From Xiphophorus maculatus (taxonomy: Eukaryota; Chordata; Actinopteri; Cyprinodontiformes; Poeciliidae), in contig NC_036461.1 in assembly GCF_002775205.1 (NCBI RefSeq), forward strand, positions 21,194,875 through 21,258,874: a DNA stretch of 64,000 bases, in the 5' to 3' direction. A program made the position numbers and the translations under genes. Shown here piece by piece: positions 50,296 through 60,259 of the stretch; the first letter of the stretch is position 1, and every line of letters begins with the position of its first letter. The notes below the pieces were generated by a model, which worked only from the letters and a program-made list of their open reading frames with translations, searched no databases and was not told the origin of the DNA.

Positions 50296-50713
50296 GTTTG
50301 AAGCCTTTCTGTAAAATGTGGAATCAGGTCACAGGTATTCTTGGATATCAGTTATTTTATTTTTTCTATTAATGCAAGTTATTTTTGAGGATAGACTAGT
50401 TTGTTTTTTTTTATTTCCCCCTTTTATTTTAAGCAATTAATTTGAAGGTAATTTTAATGTTTTTTTATTGCCTACGCACCCCGGCTCAGTTTGGGATTTC
50501 TCCGGTTGAATTTCAATCTGGCCAATCAGCGAACAGAAGAAGTCATGAAAGATGACGTTGTGTTTATTTATCACTTTTGTCTGCCTGTAGTTTTGGCAAT
50601 GGCAACAAGGGAAATGAACGAAGTAGTTCAGTCTGTGTTTTTTTTTTTTTTTGTTTAAAAATTATTATTAGTTCAGTCCTTGTTGGCCAGGCTCCTAATA
50701 ATGAATTGAGTTA

Positions 50714-50812
50714 GACTGGAAGGACGAGCTCCGGAAATCTTGCCTGAAAAGTCGCACCTGGGCCGGAGAGAGCAGCAGGCGGGACAAGTACTGCTGTCTG
50801 AAGAAATGGTGA
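50714..50812 (+). pseudogene. Duplicated copy of the last cdc25b exon
   Basis: 99 bases align without gaps to 49211-49309 (the end of cdc25b exon 15, including the TGA), with 86 of 99 identical by my count. The frame remains open: 32 codons with eight amino-acid changes, then the same stop. The 5' half of the exon and its acceptor are missing. Just after it, AAAACGTGGAATCAGGT (50824-50840) matches 50313-50329 beyond the cdc25b poly(A) signal at 16 of 17 bases. The copy therefore came from a genomic duplication followed by loss of about 1 kb, not from a cDNA. Confidence 0.85.
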
Positions 50813-51245
50813 CGACTTCCTCTAAAACGTGGAATCAGGTGTAAACCAGTGTTAAAAATACAAGAAGGAATCAATAATAAATATTGATTTCATATCTTAT
50901 TCTACAATAGGATTGCGTCAGTTACTGACAGCTATCGGTTGCTTCTGCTTATAGCCTGCAAAAATCTTGCAAAAGTAGATGGAGAAACTTAGAAATCAAA
51001 CATTTCTGCTACGGATGGATTGAAACCCGCGTCATGTAGCATCAGTCAGGTGTTTTTTTGTTTTTTTTGTGGTGCCGTATCGACCCATAATAAAAAGAAA
51101 ATCTAAAATTTGTGGCAAGAAGTTTGGACTCCCCTGAAATGGGGTGTATGTATGAACATTTTGAGTCTGTTTTGGATTAAAGAAAGTCACCAATAAATTC
51201 TTATTGATTAATAATTGCAGTTATATTCCACATCCTGGAAAAAGA

Positions 51246-51246
<1 letters not shown>

Positions 51247-51287
<41 letters not shown>
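51247..51287. repeat. (TA)n microsatellite
   Basis: About 20 TA units, downstream of the duplicated exon fragment. Confidence 0.9.
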
Positions 51288-51290
<3 letters not shown>

Positions 51291-51780
51291 CATCACACTC
51301 TAAGGAGTGTATCTAAACTTCTGATCTCTGATGTAAGAAATAGGTTTGTGAATTATTTACAGTGTGAATGCTTCCCACAGAGTGTCCCAGCTAAAAGCTT
51401 TCATGATTCAGAAACTTTGAGGAAAGTGTTTCTTTAATAATAGAAACTAAATTCTTTCTATAGGATCAAAGCAGCTGCAGTCTCAGTTCAGATTTGAATT
51501 ACTTTCAGATTTGTTTGTGGGGTTTTTTTCCCCACCGACGTCCGCTTATCTAGACGGCTCCATAAACCTGCAGAGCGAGCCTCCGGTAGAGAAGCTTGTT
51601 TCCATGTTTGAACTCTAAGTGTAGCACATCTGCTCTTTTGTTTGCTCCTCTGCTCTGCTTGGCGGGGCCCGCTGGTCTTCCTGCACACAGAGCTGCTCTT
51701 ATTTTTTTTCAAATTCTCCCTCCAGCAGCCAGCGTGGGGCGTGGCCTCTTTGTTCCAGCACGTGTCCGCTCCCTCCTCCG

Positions 51781-51820
51781 ACACACACGCACGCACGCAC
51801 GCACACACACACACACACAC
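51781..51820. repeat. (CA)n/(CG CA)n microsatellite
   Basis: ACACACACGC followed by ACGC units and then a pure CA run. The surrounding 51.5-51.95 kb is a GC-richer island, possibly regulatory. It generates long fortuitous frames on both strands. Confidence 0.85.
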
Positions 51821-51999
51821 ATTCCTTTCTTTGGAGGCAGACCCTGGCTGCATGACGGGCCTTGACGAGAGTTTAACAGTTCTCCCGTTAAAGAAACAAA
51901 ACAAATATTCAGAGCACGTGTTGTCGGAAACGTGACCCATCCTAGACGCTGCACAAACACAAAATCTTTCAAAGTAGTTTTGGTCCATTTTCTATCTTA

Positions 52000-54689
52000 G
52001 TACACCTGAAATGAGACAAAAGCTTTTCAGCAAGACCAGAGCTTGTTTTAAGTCAATCATTTAAAAACATGTACTAGTTCCACTGGCAGATTATTTCATC
52101 TATAACAAAGGAAAAATGTCATAAGTAAAATAATGTTCCAGTGGAATGAGTGTTTCTCATCAGCATTAAGGAATTATTGACTTAGAACAAGTTACCTGTA
52201 AGTTAGTTTTGTCTTCCTTCACGTGTACTAAGATATTTGCCCTAGAAAGTACATAAAATTTTTAAGATTTTTTTTCAGTGGAGAGCAAGTGTTAGAAAAA
52301 CACATATTTGAGTCTTACAAGAACTGATCAAGAAAGCACACAGTCACTCATTACAAGGACATATAAAAATAAATTGACCCAATGTCAAACTAGGAAAGTC
52401 TTTAAAGACACGTTAAATTCCCCGATAGATGAAAATGCTTTGACCTCAGTGAAGGATTATTACTTTGAAATCAATTAATCTGAGCAAATTCTGATCAATT
52501 CTGGCATTTTTAAAGGGAAAGCAAGTGCAGTTTTGTACATAAAAACATCCCAGCGTCGTTTTCTGATCAGGTTTTGACGATATGCAGCTTGACCGCAGCC
52601 ATAAAAAGCCTCAACCCAAAGCCGGACCGCTCCCTATGAAAAATGACAAAGCTTGGTTGTTTTACTGGCACTGGCTTGACTGAAAACACTTTTAACATTT
52701 TTGATAAAGTTGATAAAGTAAAGATACATTTTTTTTTTGCTGTTGTTCGCTGGATTGGAAACATGGCCGACACGAAGACGTTCAGGCCGTACTGGTGACG
52801 CGTCCAATCATTGAGCAAATAAAGTTGTAGTAAAATGCTCACAAGGTCAAGCGTTAGCGATTAGGTCAAATCAGATCCAGTCATTTAAAACCTCGACAGC
52901 GTCCACGGCTCCAGAAAGCACTCATCTCTCAGTAGCAGAGGGTCCAGACGCTCAGTGTGGGCAGAACAAGGGACTGGATTTTACTAGGTTATATAAACTG
53001 TATAAATCTCTTCTAGAAAAAAAATCATTTGATTTTTAGTTACCTGGATTTGTTATTTAATGGATATGTGAATTTTAAATATTTTGACATCAGCAGAGTA
53101 TCAACATGCATGTTTGTCATGGAAATGCAGCTTATGGCCTGATGTCTGTTCTTAAATTAGCTGTGATGTGTTGGGATATATCAGCCTACTTCAAGTTGTC
53201 ACAAAGGTTCTATTCAATTGATTCTGTATGTTGTCACCCTTCTGAAATAATGGCCTTAAAGATGATTTAGGCAAAAACAATTTAGGCCATTTGTATCAAA
53301 AATTACTTGGGCGATTATTTTAAGAAGGTGACGATATGTACGTAGGACAGAAGCTGCCCTTTGCATGTACTTACACAGAAAACTGAAATGATACAAGGCT
53401 GAACCTGGCACCAAAAAACCTCCAGCCTTGCTGCGACCTGTAACCACCGGGTTGCTGAGGCGTTGACAGTAAACTGACAAACCAGCCAGTAAATCAACCA
53501 GCCTTGCAACCCGTCAATCAAAGCATGCAGCCCAGGCACGGTGTGGCCCGTGGGCGTGCAGGAATGAACTTTGCTTCTGAGGGTTTTTCAGGAACCGGCG
53601 CTTTCTGCACATCGTCTCTTTTGCGATTGATGATATTGTCACATGCCGAGGATGTTTTCATTCCGCCTTGTCAAGAATGCGCACAGCAGACCAAAATAAA
53701 TAAATAAATGCTGAAACGTGCAGTTTTTAAGCTTTCTCTATTTCAAACTGGCGCGCCTCGTCCTGATTGGTCCATGGAACTGGCCGGCGGCCCTTCCCTT
53801 CACCACATCCTGTTCTTCTTACTCAGCTGGTATGTTTCATCACATGGAAATGTGACTCACAGATCAAAACAATGAAACTCTGGTTAAGTGTTTTTTCTTG
53901 TGGGGAGCCAGACACGAACTGCTGCGCGGCTCTCACGCTTGTTGCCTTTGCGAGTCGATGAGACCCCGGATTGAGAAGCGGCTCGCGTTAAACAGCTGTA
54001 GCGGAGTCAGGCAGAGCGACTTGGCTTCACTTTCACATTGAATGATCACGGAAATATTTGGTTAATTATTAGCTGTAGTGGTTGACTTTTAGCTGAGGAA
54101 AATGTGCATAAGGTGTCACAGAGATGCTCTTCACCCACACATGTTCTGTTTCATGCAACATGACGATGTGGCTTCCTTAGAGTGGCCCTTGTGATTGAAG
54201 CCCTAATGGTGGTTTGCCCAAACCCATGTGTTTGCATTTTTGTCCCAAACCATGTAAGGAACAAAACAAACAAGAAGGTCGTTTTGCCACATTACAACAA
54301 AATGTAAATTTTTTTTGACGATTTGTAAAATGTCATGTTACTATTCCGCTCTGAACACACAACACATACGTTGTAACTTGGTGTAGGCAGCACATAACCT
54401 GACACATTACATTAAAGTCACATGACCCTACTTTTGTAACATGGAAAAAGTCACTTTTTAAAGACATTTCGAATTAGTTGCGGCCCTCTAAACAGTAATG
54501 GATTTTTCTGAATTGAATACATGTATCATCCTGTTCCAGTCTGGGTGAATGAGACACTCCAGGAACACAAACATCCTCATGACTTCTGCATTTCAATGGT
54601 TGTGGGTTTGTCAGGAAAGAATACGAGAAGACGACCGCAATGGAGAAATGAATGTGGTCTTTCTTTTTATCGCTGTCACAGCAGTTTAA

Positions 54690-54690
<1 letters not shown>
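52000..54690. other. Intergenic interval between cdc25b and ap5s1
   Basis: No supported gene. 53.5-54.05 kb is somewhat GC-richer but lacks a coding signal or recognisable repeat. Confidence 0.4.
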
Positions 54691-54694
<4 letters not shown>

Positions 54695-54720
<26 letters not shown>

Positions 54721-54722
54721 CA
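54695..54722. repeat. (CA)14 microsatellite
   Basis: A pure CA dinucleotide run upstream of ap5s1. Confidence 0.95.
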
Positions 54723-54953
54723 TTAACTGAGCAGGGCCTCTCTGAAGAAGCAGCAGCTGCTTGATAACCAGTTGGCTCTGCTTGTCTTCTGGTGACAGTC
54801 AGCTTTCTGTAGACTTTCTTACATTTTAGAACTTCTTTTGTGTAGAAACAAAACACCTTTATATAGATGTAAATATATAAATGTTTGACTGTATGTGCAT
54901 ATGTACATTTTAATCCGTTTAATAAACAATAGACAAAAATGTAAAAATCTCGA

Positions 54954-54967
54954 GCACCCTCTGCTGG
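54954..54967 (-). promoter_or_regulatory. CTCF-like motif (one mismatch) near the ap5s1 promoter
   Basis: The minus strand reads CCAGCAGAGGGTGC, differing from the consensus only at the last base of the GGC triplet (GGT). It lies about 150 bp upstream of the ap5s1 start. Confidence 0.35.
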
Positions 54968-55113
54968 TTAAAACATCGCATTGCAACAACCCGGTCAAGT
55001 GATCACCTGACCAACGCGGAAGTTAAAGATCCCGAGGATGCAAAGTGGCTCTTTGAAATGGTTCCTAGAACCCGAGCGGCGTCTTAGAAGTTTTTGAAAG
55101 ACGTTTTAGAGAA

Positions 55114-58100
55114 ATGGTGCGGTGCTTCCTGATCCACACCGTGTGCCCAGTCGGCGCTCTGTCCGCCGGGGAGAGTCGGGTGCTTTACTCCCGGCTCTTC
55201 GGTCCAGACGAGGTGGTTCTGTCCAAACAACAACGCGAGTTCACCCCGGAGGAGAGGAGACTCCTGCAGAAGGAGAAGGTTTCCGTGGTGGCCAGGTGAG
55301 TACGCTGGGAGTAGTTATTAATTATGAATCCCAAACAAGAGTGACACCTGTCGTTTTCACCACAGGAATGTATTTGTCCTGTTTTGTGGTCACACAAACC
55401 CACATGTATAATCCAGGTGTGTAATCCTTGCATGGGTCCTTTAATGATTGGTTATTCTCCAACATATTCAGAATTCAGATTTTTTTTCTTCTGTTCATTA
55501 AATGCATCAAACACTAAAGTTATGTGGAGTGAGAAGTGACAGCTTACAATAAAGAACTTATGAAGTGATTTAAATGTCATTAATTTATTAAAACGGAAAA
55601 CACTGAAATAATTTATTAGAAATATAATTAATATTTGTGCTTCATATAATGAATGTGTTGATTTCATTTCAGAATTTTAATGACTTGATCAATTATTTAA
55701 TGTTCCCGTGTAGGGGCGGACATTTCTAATATCAATATCGTGATCAATTTCTTACAAGATTTTTGATTCATAGTTTGTCACGATAAATTCCAGTTAATGT
55801 TGAAATAAAATGGACCAAAAATATTTTTGTGCAGTTTTTTCCCTCAAGAGCTTCACAAGATGCAAAAATCAGATTAAATGAAGTTTCAATATGCAGGTTA
55901 GAGATATGAATCACATTTCTTTCTTTCTTTATGTGGCGTCTTGAAGAAAGAAACTTCTTTGAAGTAGCGAAGTGTTTCAATATGCAGCATATGTTAGTTG
56001 CTCCGTGAATTCTTACAAAAATTTGTAATAGTTTTGTTTTAAATGTTTTTTATTGTTACCACAACAGTACTACAAAATATTGTGATGACATTTTAAGTCC
56101 ATATCGCCAACCCCTATTCATCTGCTGAAGCACTTCGTGAATTAATTTAAACTCAGTGGGCGGGATCAGGGCTGCTTCTATACAGACCGTGACGCCTGAT
56201 TGGCTACTTCAAACAGCAAACCTCTTCCTTGTTTGTGGAAGAAGTCGGTCAATGTCTTTGCTGGAAAAGTGTAGAAAAACACATTGGATAAAATTGCTGT
56301 TCTCTTCGACTTGCTCCACTTGTTCCAGTTTGGCTTCAGCTTTGATTTAAAATAAATATTTGTATATATGTATTTTCCATACTGGTGTTCTCACATTTTT
56401 CTCAGTTGCCCTCTGATACATGGTCTAACCCAGGGGTGGGCACTCCTGGTCCTCGAGGGCCGGTGTCCTGCAACTCTTAGATGTCTCCCTGGTCCAACAC
56501 ACCTGAATCCAACAGCTGAATCTCCTCCTAAGTGCAGTCAAGTTCTCCAGAGTCCTGCTAATGACCTCATTATTTGACTCAGGTGTGTTGAAGTAGAGAT
56601 ACATCTAAAAGTTGCAGGACACCGGCCCTCGAGGACCAGGAGTGCCCACCCCTGGTCTAACCTATGCTTAAATCAACTCAAATTTCCTCACCTAACATAA
56701 AATTAATGCAATATAACAATTATTTTACTTGCAAATGTCTCTTACTATGGAAAAATGAACAAGATGTTCTTCAAGTCCTCAGCATTTTGGCCTAAATACT
56801 GAAATGTGGACTTGGCAAAAAAAAAAAAAACAAACAAACTGCAATGCAATGCACTGGTTAGCCAGTAGGGGGCAGTGTGTTACACTGGTTAGCCAGTAGG
56901 GGGCAGTGTTTAGGCTCCAATGATCTCCAGCTACTGTAAACGCACATATTAGAAAAAAGCTTCTTTTTTTTTGCATTTTATGTTAAAGTTTGTAAAGAAA
57001 AGTATGAGGAGAAACATTTATTTTGCTATTCTGAGCTATTTTCATTTGAAATGAACAATGTCTAAGTAACTGTGATGCCGTTTCTCCTACGAAGGCGGGT
57101 CCGAAGTGCCGTCTCCCTGTCGCGGGAGGCTAGTGGTCGGCAGCTGGTGGACGCGGTGCCAGGCGACGAGGCTCTGGTCCTGCAGGACGCAGACAGTGGG
57201 GTGGTGCGTCTGAGAGCGGGCGACCCTTTCTCTGAGGAAATGAGCGTCCTGTGGCTGGGGGTCCAGAGCCTGGGCTTCACGCTGGCCTGTGAGCCTCACG
57301 ACAACCTGCTGCTGGCTGAGGACATCTTAAGAAACCTGACCAGGCACTGTCTGGACAACCTGCACATGCTGGGGCAGGGCAGCGAGGTGAGCAGGAGGCA
57401 GGGTAAAGAAACATTTGGTTAAAACTGTGGTTCAAATGTGGTCCTGGATAGAAGATGTTGAAACTTTTTTATATAGAACGTTTTCTGATCATGTCCAGGT
57501 GCATGATGCTGCTATGATAGTAAATGGCACAGTACAGTACTTCTTATGGCTTTGGATTTCTTACTGCCAGCCCAGATTCCTATTCCACGTAGTGTGTAGT
57601 TGTAACAAACTTAATGGAGATGAAACAATCTTTTATCTTCTTGTCATAAATGATGACAATCTCCAAATTTCTCTCTTTTCAGTGTTTTAAGAAACCACTT
57701 TAACTTTTAATTTCTCCTCGAAACATGTACAACCATTTTTTTAGTTGCGTCCTTTCACAAACTAATAACTGATCTATTCACCGAATGCAGTTTTCTGGCT
57801 GATCACTGATCTTTAAAAATCCCGACCCACCAAGTCCAGCTGAAAATCTTTTTTTTTTCTTCTTTTTTTGCCTGTAAAGTCACTCAATATAGCAACAATA
57901 TATATTTGTATAAATCTGAAAAATGGCTAAATATAGTGGCAGAGTCGGCAACAGTGGGGCTGATTTCCAGACGTCTGTATCGGCTGATCAACCAAAAACA
58001 AGGGATTCGGTGTGAATTTTGTCTTAAATACATAAGTAAATTTTACTCAAACTTCAGTAAACCACTTAATTCAAAAGTTGAAAGAATGGTGGGAAAATTG

Positions 58101-58746
58101 AGCGTTTGACGGAAAAGCTTTTTTTTTTTTTTTTTTTTATCGCCCCACATGGGGTCTTTTTGTGGGCTCTAGTCTCCCTTTTTTCAAAGTAGGCTGACAG
58201 GAAAGGGGGGAAGGAAAGGGGGAAGACATGCGGTAAACGTCGTCGGGTCCAGGAGTCGAACCTGCGACAGCCGCGTTGAGGCCACGTTGCCTCTGAATGT
58301 GGGTCGCGCTAACCCCTCCGCCACGACGGCACGCCCTTTTTGTTTGTTTCTGAGATCTGTCACTCTGCGTTGAGATGAAACTCAAATAGATCTCTGACCT
58401 TTAAGGAAATCTTATCCTACTTGAGAAATCCATCCTTCCTGTAACGTCTGGCGGTGGTGGCAGCATCATTCTGTGGGCATGTTTGACATTAACGGATCCT
58501 AAACATGTTAGTTACTCTGTTTCAGAAACATAAATAAATTCTTCTCCTGTAAAAAAAAAACAAAACAAACTACCTCTCTGTTAGCAAATTGTCACCGTAG
58601 CAACCGTTCTCCTCCAGGTCCTGCTGAAGAGCAGCCGGATCGACGTTCTGCTCAGCCGCCTGCTTCCTCACGGCCAGCTCCTCTTCCTCAACCACCGCTT
58701 CGCTCAGAGTCTGGAGAAGGAGGTGGCGTCTTCCATGGCCAAATGA
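55114..58746 (+). CDS. ap5s1: AP-5 adaptor complex sigma-1 subunit (three exons, 200 aa)
   Basis: Small subunit of the AP-5 adaptor complex, which works with SPG11 and SPG15 on late endosomes/lysosomes in retrieval traffic (family knowledge). Exons are 55114-55295, 57095-57386 and 58618-58746. Splice sites are GCCAG/gtgagt, cgaag/GCGG, CGAG/gtgagc and ctccag/GTCC, and phases match. The N-terminus MVRCFLIHTV is the first strand of the longin-like sigma fold. Conserved stretches visible are RVLYSRLFG, SVLWLGVQSLGF, DNLLLAEDILRNL and, at the end, RLLPHGQLLFLNHRFAQSLE. The total of 200 residues equals human AP5S1. Location immediately after cdc25b matches human 20p13. The ATG follows a GC-rich leader with GCGGAAGT (ETS-like) at 55016-55023, typical of a housekeeping promoter. 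Confidence 0.94.
56431..56654. mobile_element. hAT MITE with perfect 8-bp target duplication in ap5s1 intron 1
   Basis: A 224-bp element flanked by GTCTAACC at 56423-56430 and 56655-56662. Terminal inverted repeats of about 52 bp start CAGGGGTGGGCACTCCTGGT and differ at about one position. The length of the duplication and the CAG start identify the hAT superfamily. No ORF. The intact duplication suggests a fairly recent insertion. Confidence 0.92.
56852..56908 (+). promoter_or_regulatory. Tandem pair of CTCF core motifs in ap5s1 intron 1
   Basis: A 26-base unit containing GGTTAGCCAGTAGGGGGCAG is repeated with a 31-bp period. Each copy holds CCAGTAGGGGGCAG (56862-56875 and 56893-56906), a perfect plus-strand CTCF core. 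The copies are identical over the unit, so the duplication is recent. Confidence 0.6.
58128..58338 (-). mobile_element. tRNA-derived SINE in ap5s1 intron 2
   Basis: On the minus strand the head reads GGGCGTGCCGTCGTGGCGGA. It has an A-box-like GTGGCGGAGGGGTTAG (58324-58309) and a perfect B box GGTTCGACTCC (58262-58252). A non-tRNA body and a run of A (T on the plus strand, 58120-58138) follow. The acceptor stem does not close, so this is a SINE, not a tRNA gene. Confidence 0.75.
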
Positions 58747-59360
58747 GGCGAACGCCAACAGCTGGAGCTCAATAACCACTAGCTTCAGCTAAGACTTAGT
58801 ACCAGAGTTTACTTTTGGTAACGTGTGTGTGTGTGTGTGTGTTTGAGAAACGGGCCTGCCGTCTCTGCTGCTGCTACTGTTGGAAGACGTGTAAACACAG
58901 AGTGAGGAACGTCTCCCTCCGCCGCCTTCACTGGCTTCGCTTCCAATCCCGTTTGTCAAATTCAAGAGTGGCAAAGTTAAAAAAATAAAAATAAATAAAT
59001 GGCGGCATCTTAAGGGCAGCTGAGTGAAGACTGCCATTAATCAGATTCACCGGACTCAAAGTGTCATGATGTGGCCAGTAGGGGGAGCTGATTTCCTGCT
59101 TCCTACTAAGAGAGAATAAGAAAGTTGACCCGTTGGTGTGTTTGAGTTGTATAATAATAATAATAAGTAAAGGTGTTGAGCATACTGTACTAGAATCAGT
59201 ACAGAAGAGAAAATGTGCCGCTTGAGTATTTGTTGAACTGAAACTGTAGGTCTGGAAAAGCCAACTTTACAAATGAGACATTCTTTCTTCTGTTTTTATG
59301 CTAACATCATTTCAAAAGTGTAAGTGATCTCATTTTCTTGTATCTAAAATAAAATCTTGT
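58747..59360 (+). other. ap5s1 3' untranslated region
   Basis: Follows TGA. AATAAA at 59348-59353 is the likely main polyadenylation signal, with earlier candidates around 58984-58997. It carries a (GT)n run at 58822-58843 and a CTCF-like CCAGTAGGGGGAGC (one mismatch) at 59075-59088. Confidence 0.5.
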
Positions 59361-60032
59361 ATTTGCTGTGATGCTTGTTTTGAGTGCTTAAAGTTTTGTT
59401 GTACTCCAGAAAAACCAGAGGAAATGATCAAAAAATGCATCAAACTATTTTCTTTATTTGGTTTCTAATCTTAATTTAACCACAGGAAATAAATCTGACT
59501 GTAGCAGCAGTCATATGAAGAAAAATCCAAAATGATGATTTTAGAAAAATAGACACACTGAACATGATTTGCCTTCTGTTAACCTTAACATTGCACAATT
59601 TTCTGACATTGTCCATCTACTGAGCCTGTTGGACCATTTATGGTCCACCATCATTTTAATTTACACAACACCTACTGTAAATATTACTTTTATTGCAAGT
59701 TTCATATTGAAAATCATATTTGAAAAAGTGAATCTTTATCCTGAATGAAGTAGTAATATTGTAGTAAAAAAATACATTTTTAAAATGCCATAATATGCAC
59801 ATATTTTGTCTGAAGACAATTTAAAATATACATTAGCAAATATGTTTTTATTAGAGTCCTGTTTGGGAAAACTACTTTTTAATCATTATAATAATTTAAT
59901 TTTATAAAATATTTAAATTTTTAGAGTATAATTTTTTTTAGACACTTTACTCCCCTTTAATTCAGAGGCAGTTTTAATTTTAGTGTCTCAGCAAATGGAA
60001 GAAACTGTAAATGAGTTAAATACTCAGTGCTG

Positions 60033-60046
60033 CCACTAGGGGGCAG
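60033..60046 (+). promoter_or_regulatory. CTCF core motif
   Basis: CCACTAGGGGGCAG, a perfect plus-strand consensus match about 0.7 kb after the ap5s1 poly(A) signal. Confidence 0.5.
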
Positions 60047-60227
60047 CATCAAGCCAGTCATGACAGGTGTTGCGCCCTGTTCCCGCTCACAAAACACAGA
60101 CTAACACCAGAGCAGAAATTCTTCCTTTTTGCAAATATCCCAAATCCTTCTGCCTTGAAACAATTTCAAACAAGATGGCTGACACCAAACAACCAGCATT
60201 TAAAATTACTTCTGCAGGGGTGGGCGG

Positions 60228-60253
60228 GTGTGTGTGTGTGTGTGTGTGTGTGT
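60228..60253. repeat. (GT)n microsatellite
   Basis: About 13 GT units. Confidence 0.9.
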
Positions 60254-60259
60254 AAATAT

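Noticed and set aside
51488-51988. 166-codon minus-strand open frame
   Set aside because: Crosses a CA/CG microsatellite that is open in all frames; the composition is low complexity.
58138-58336. tRNA gene on the minus strand
   Set aside because: A and B boxes are present but the acceptor stem does not pair and a SINE body with an A-rich tail follows.
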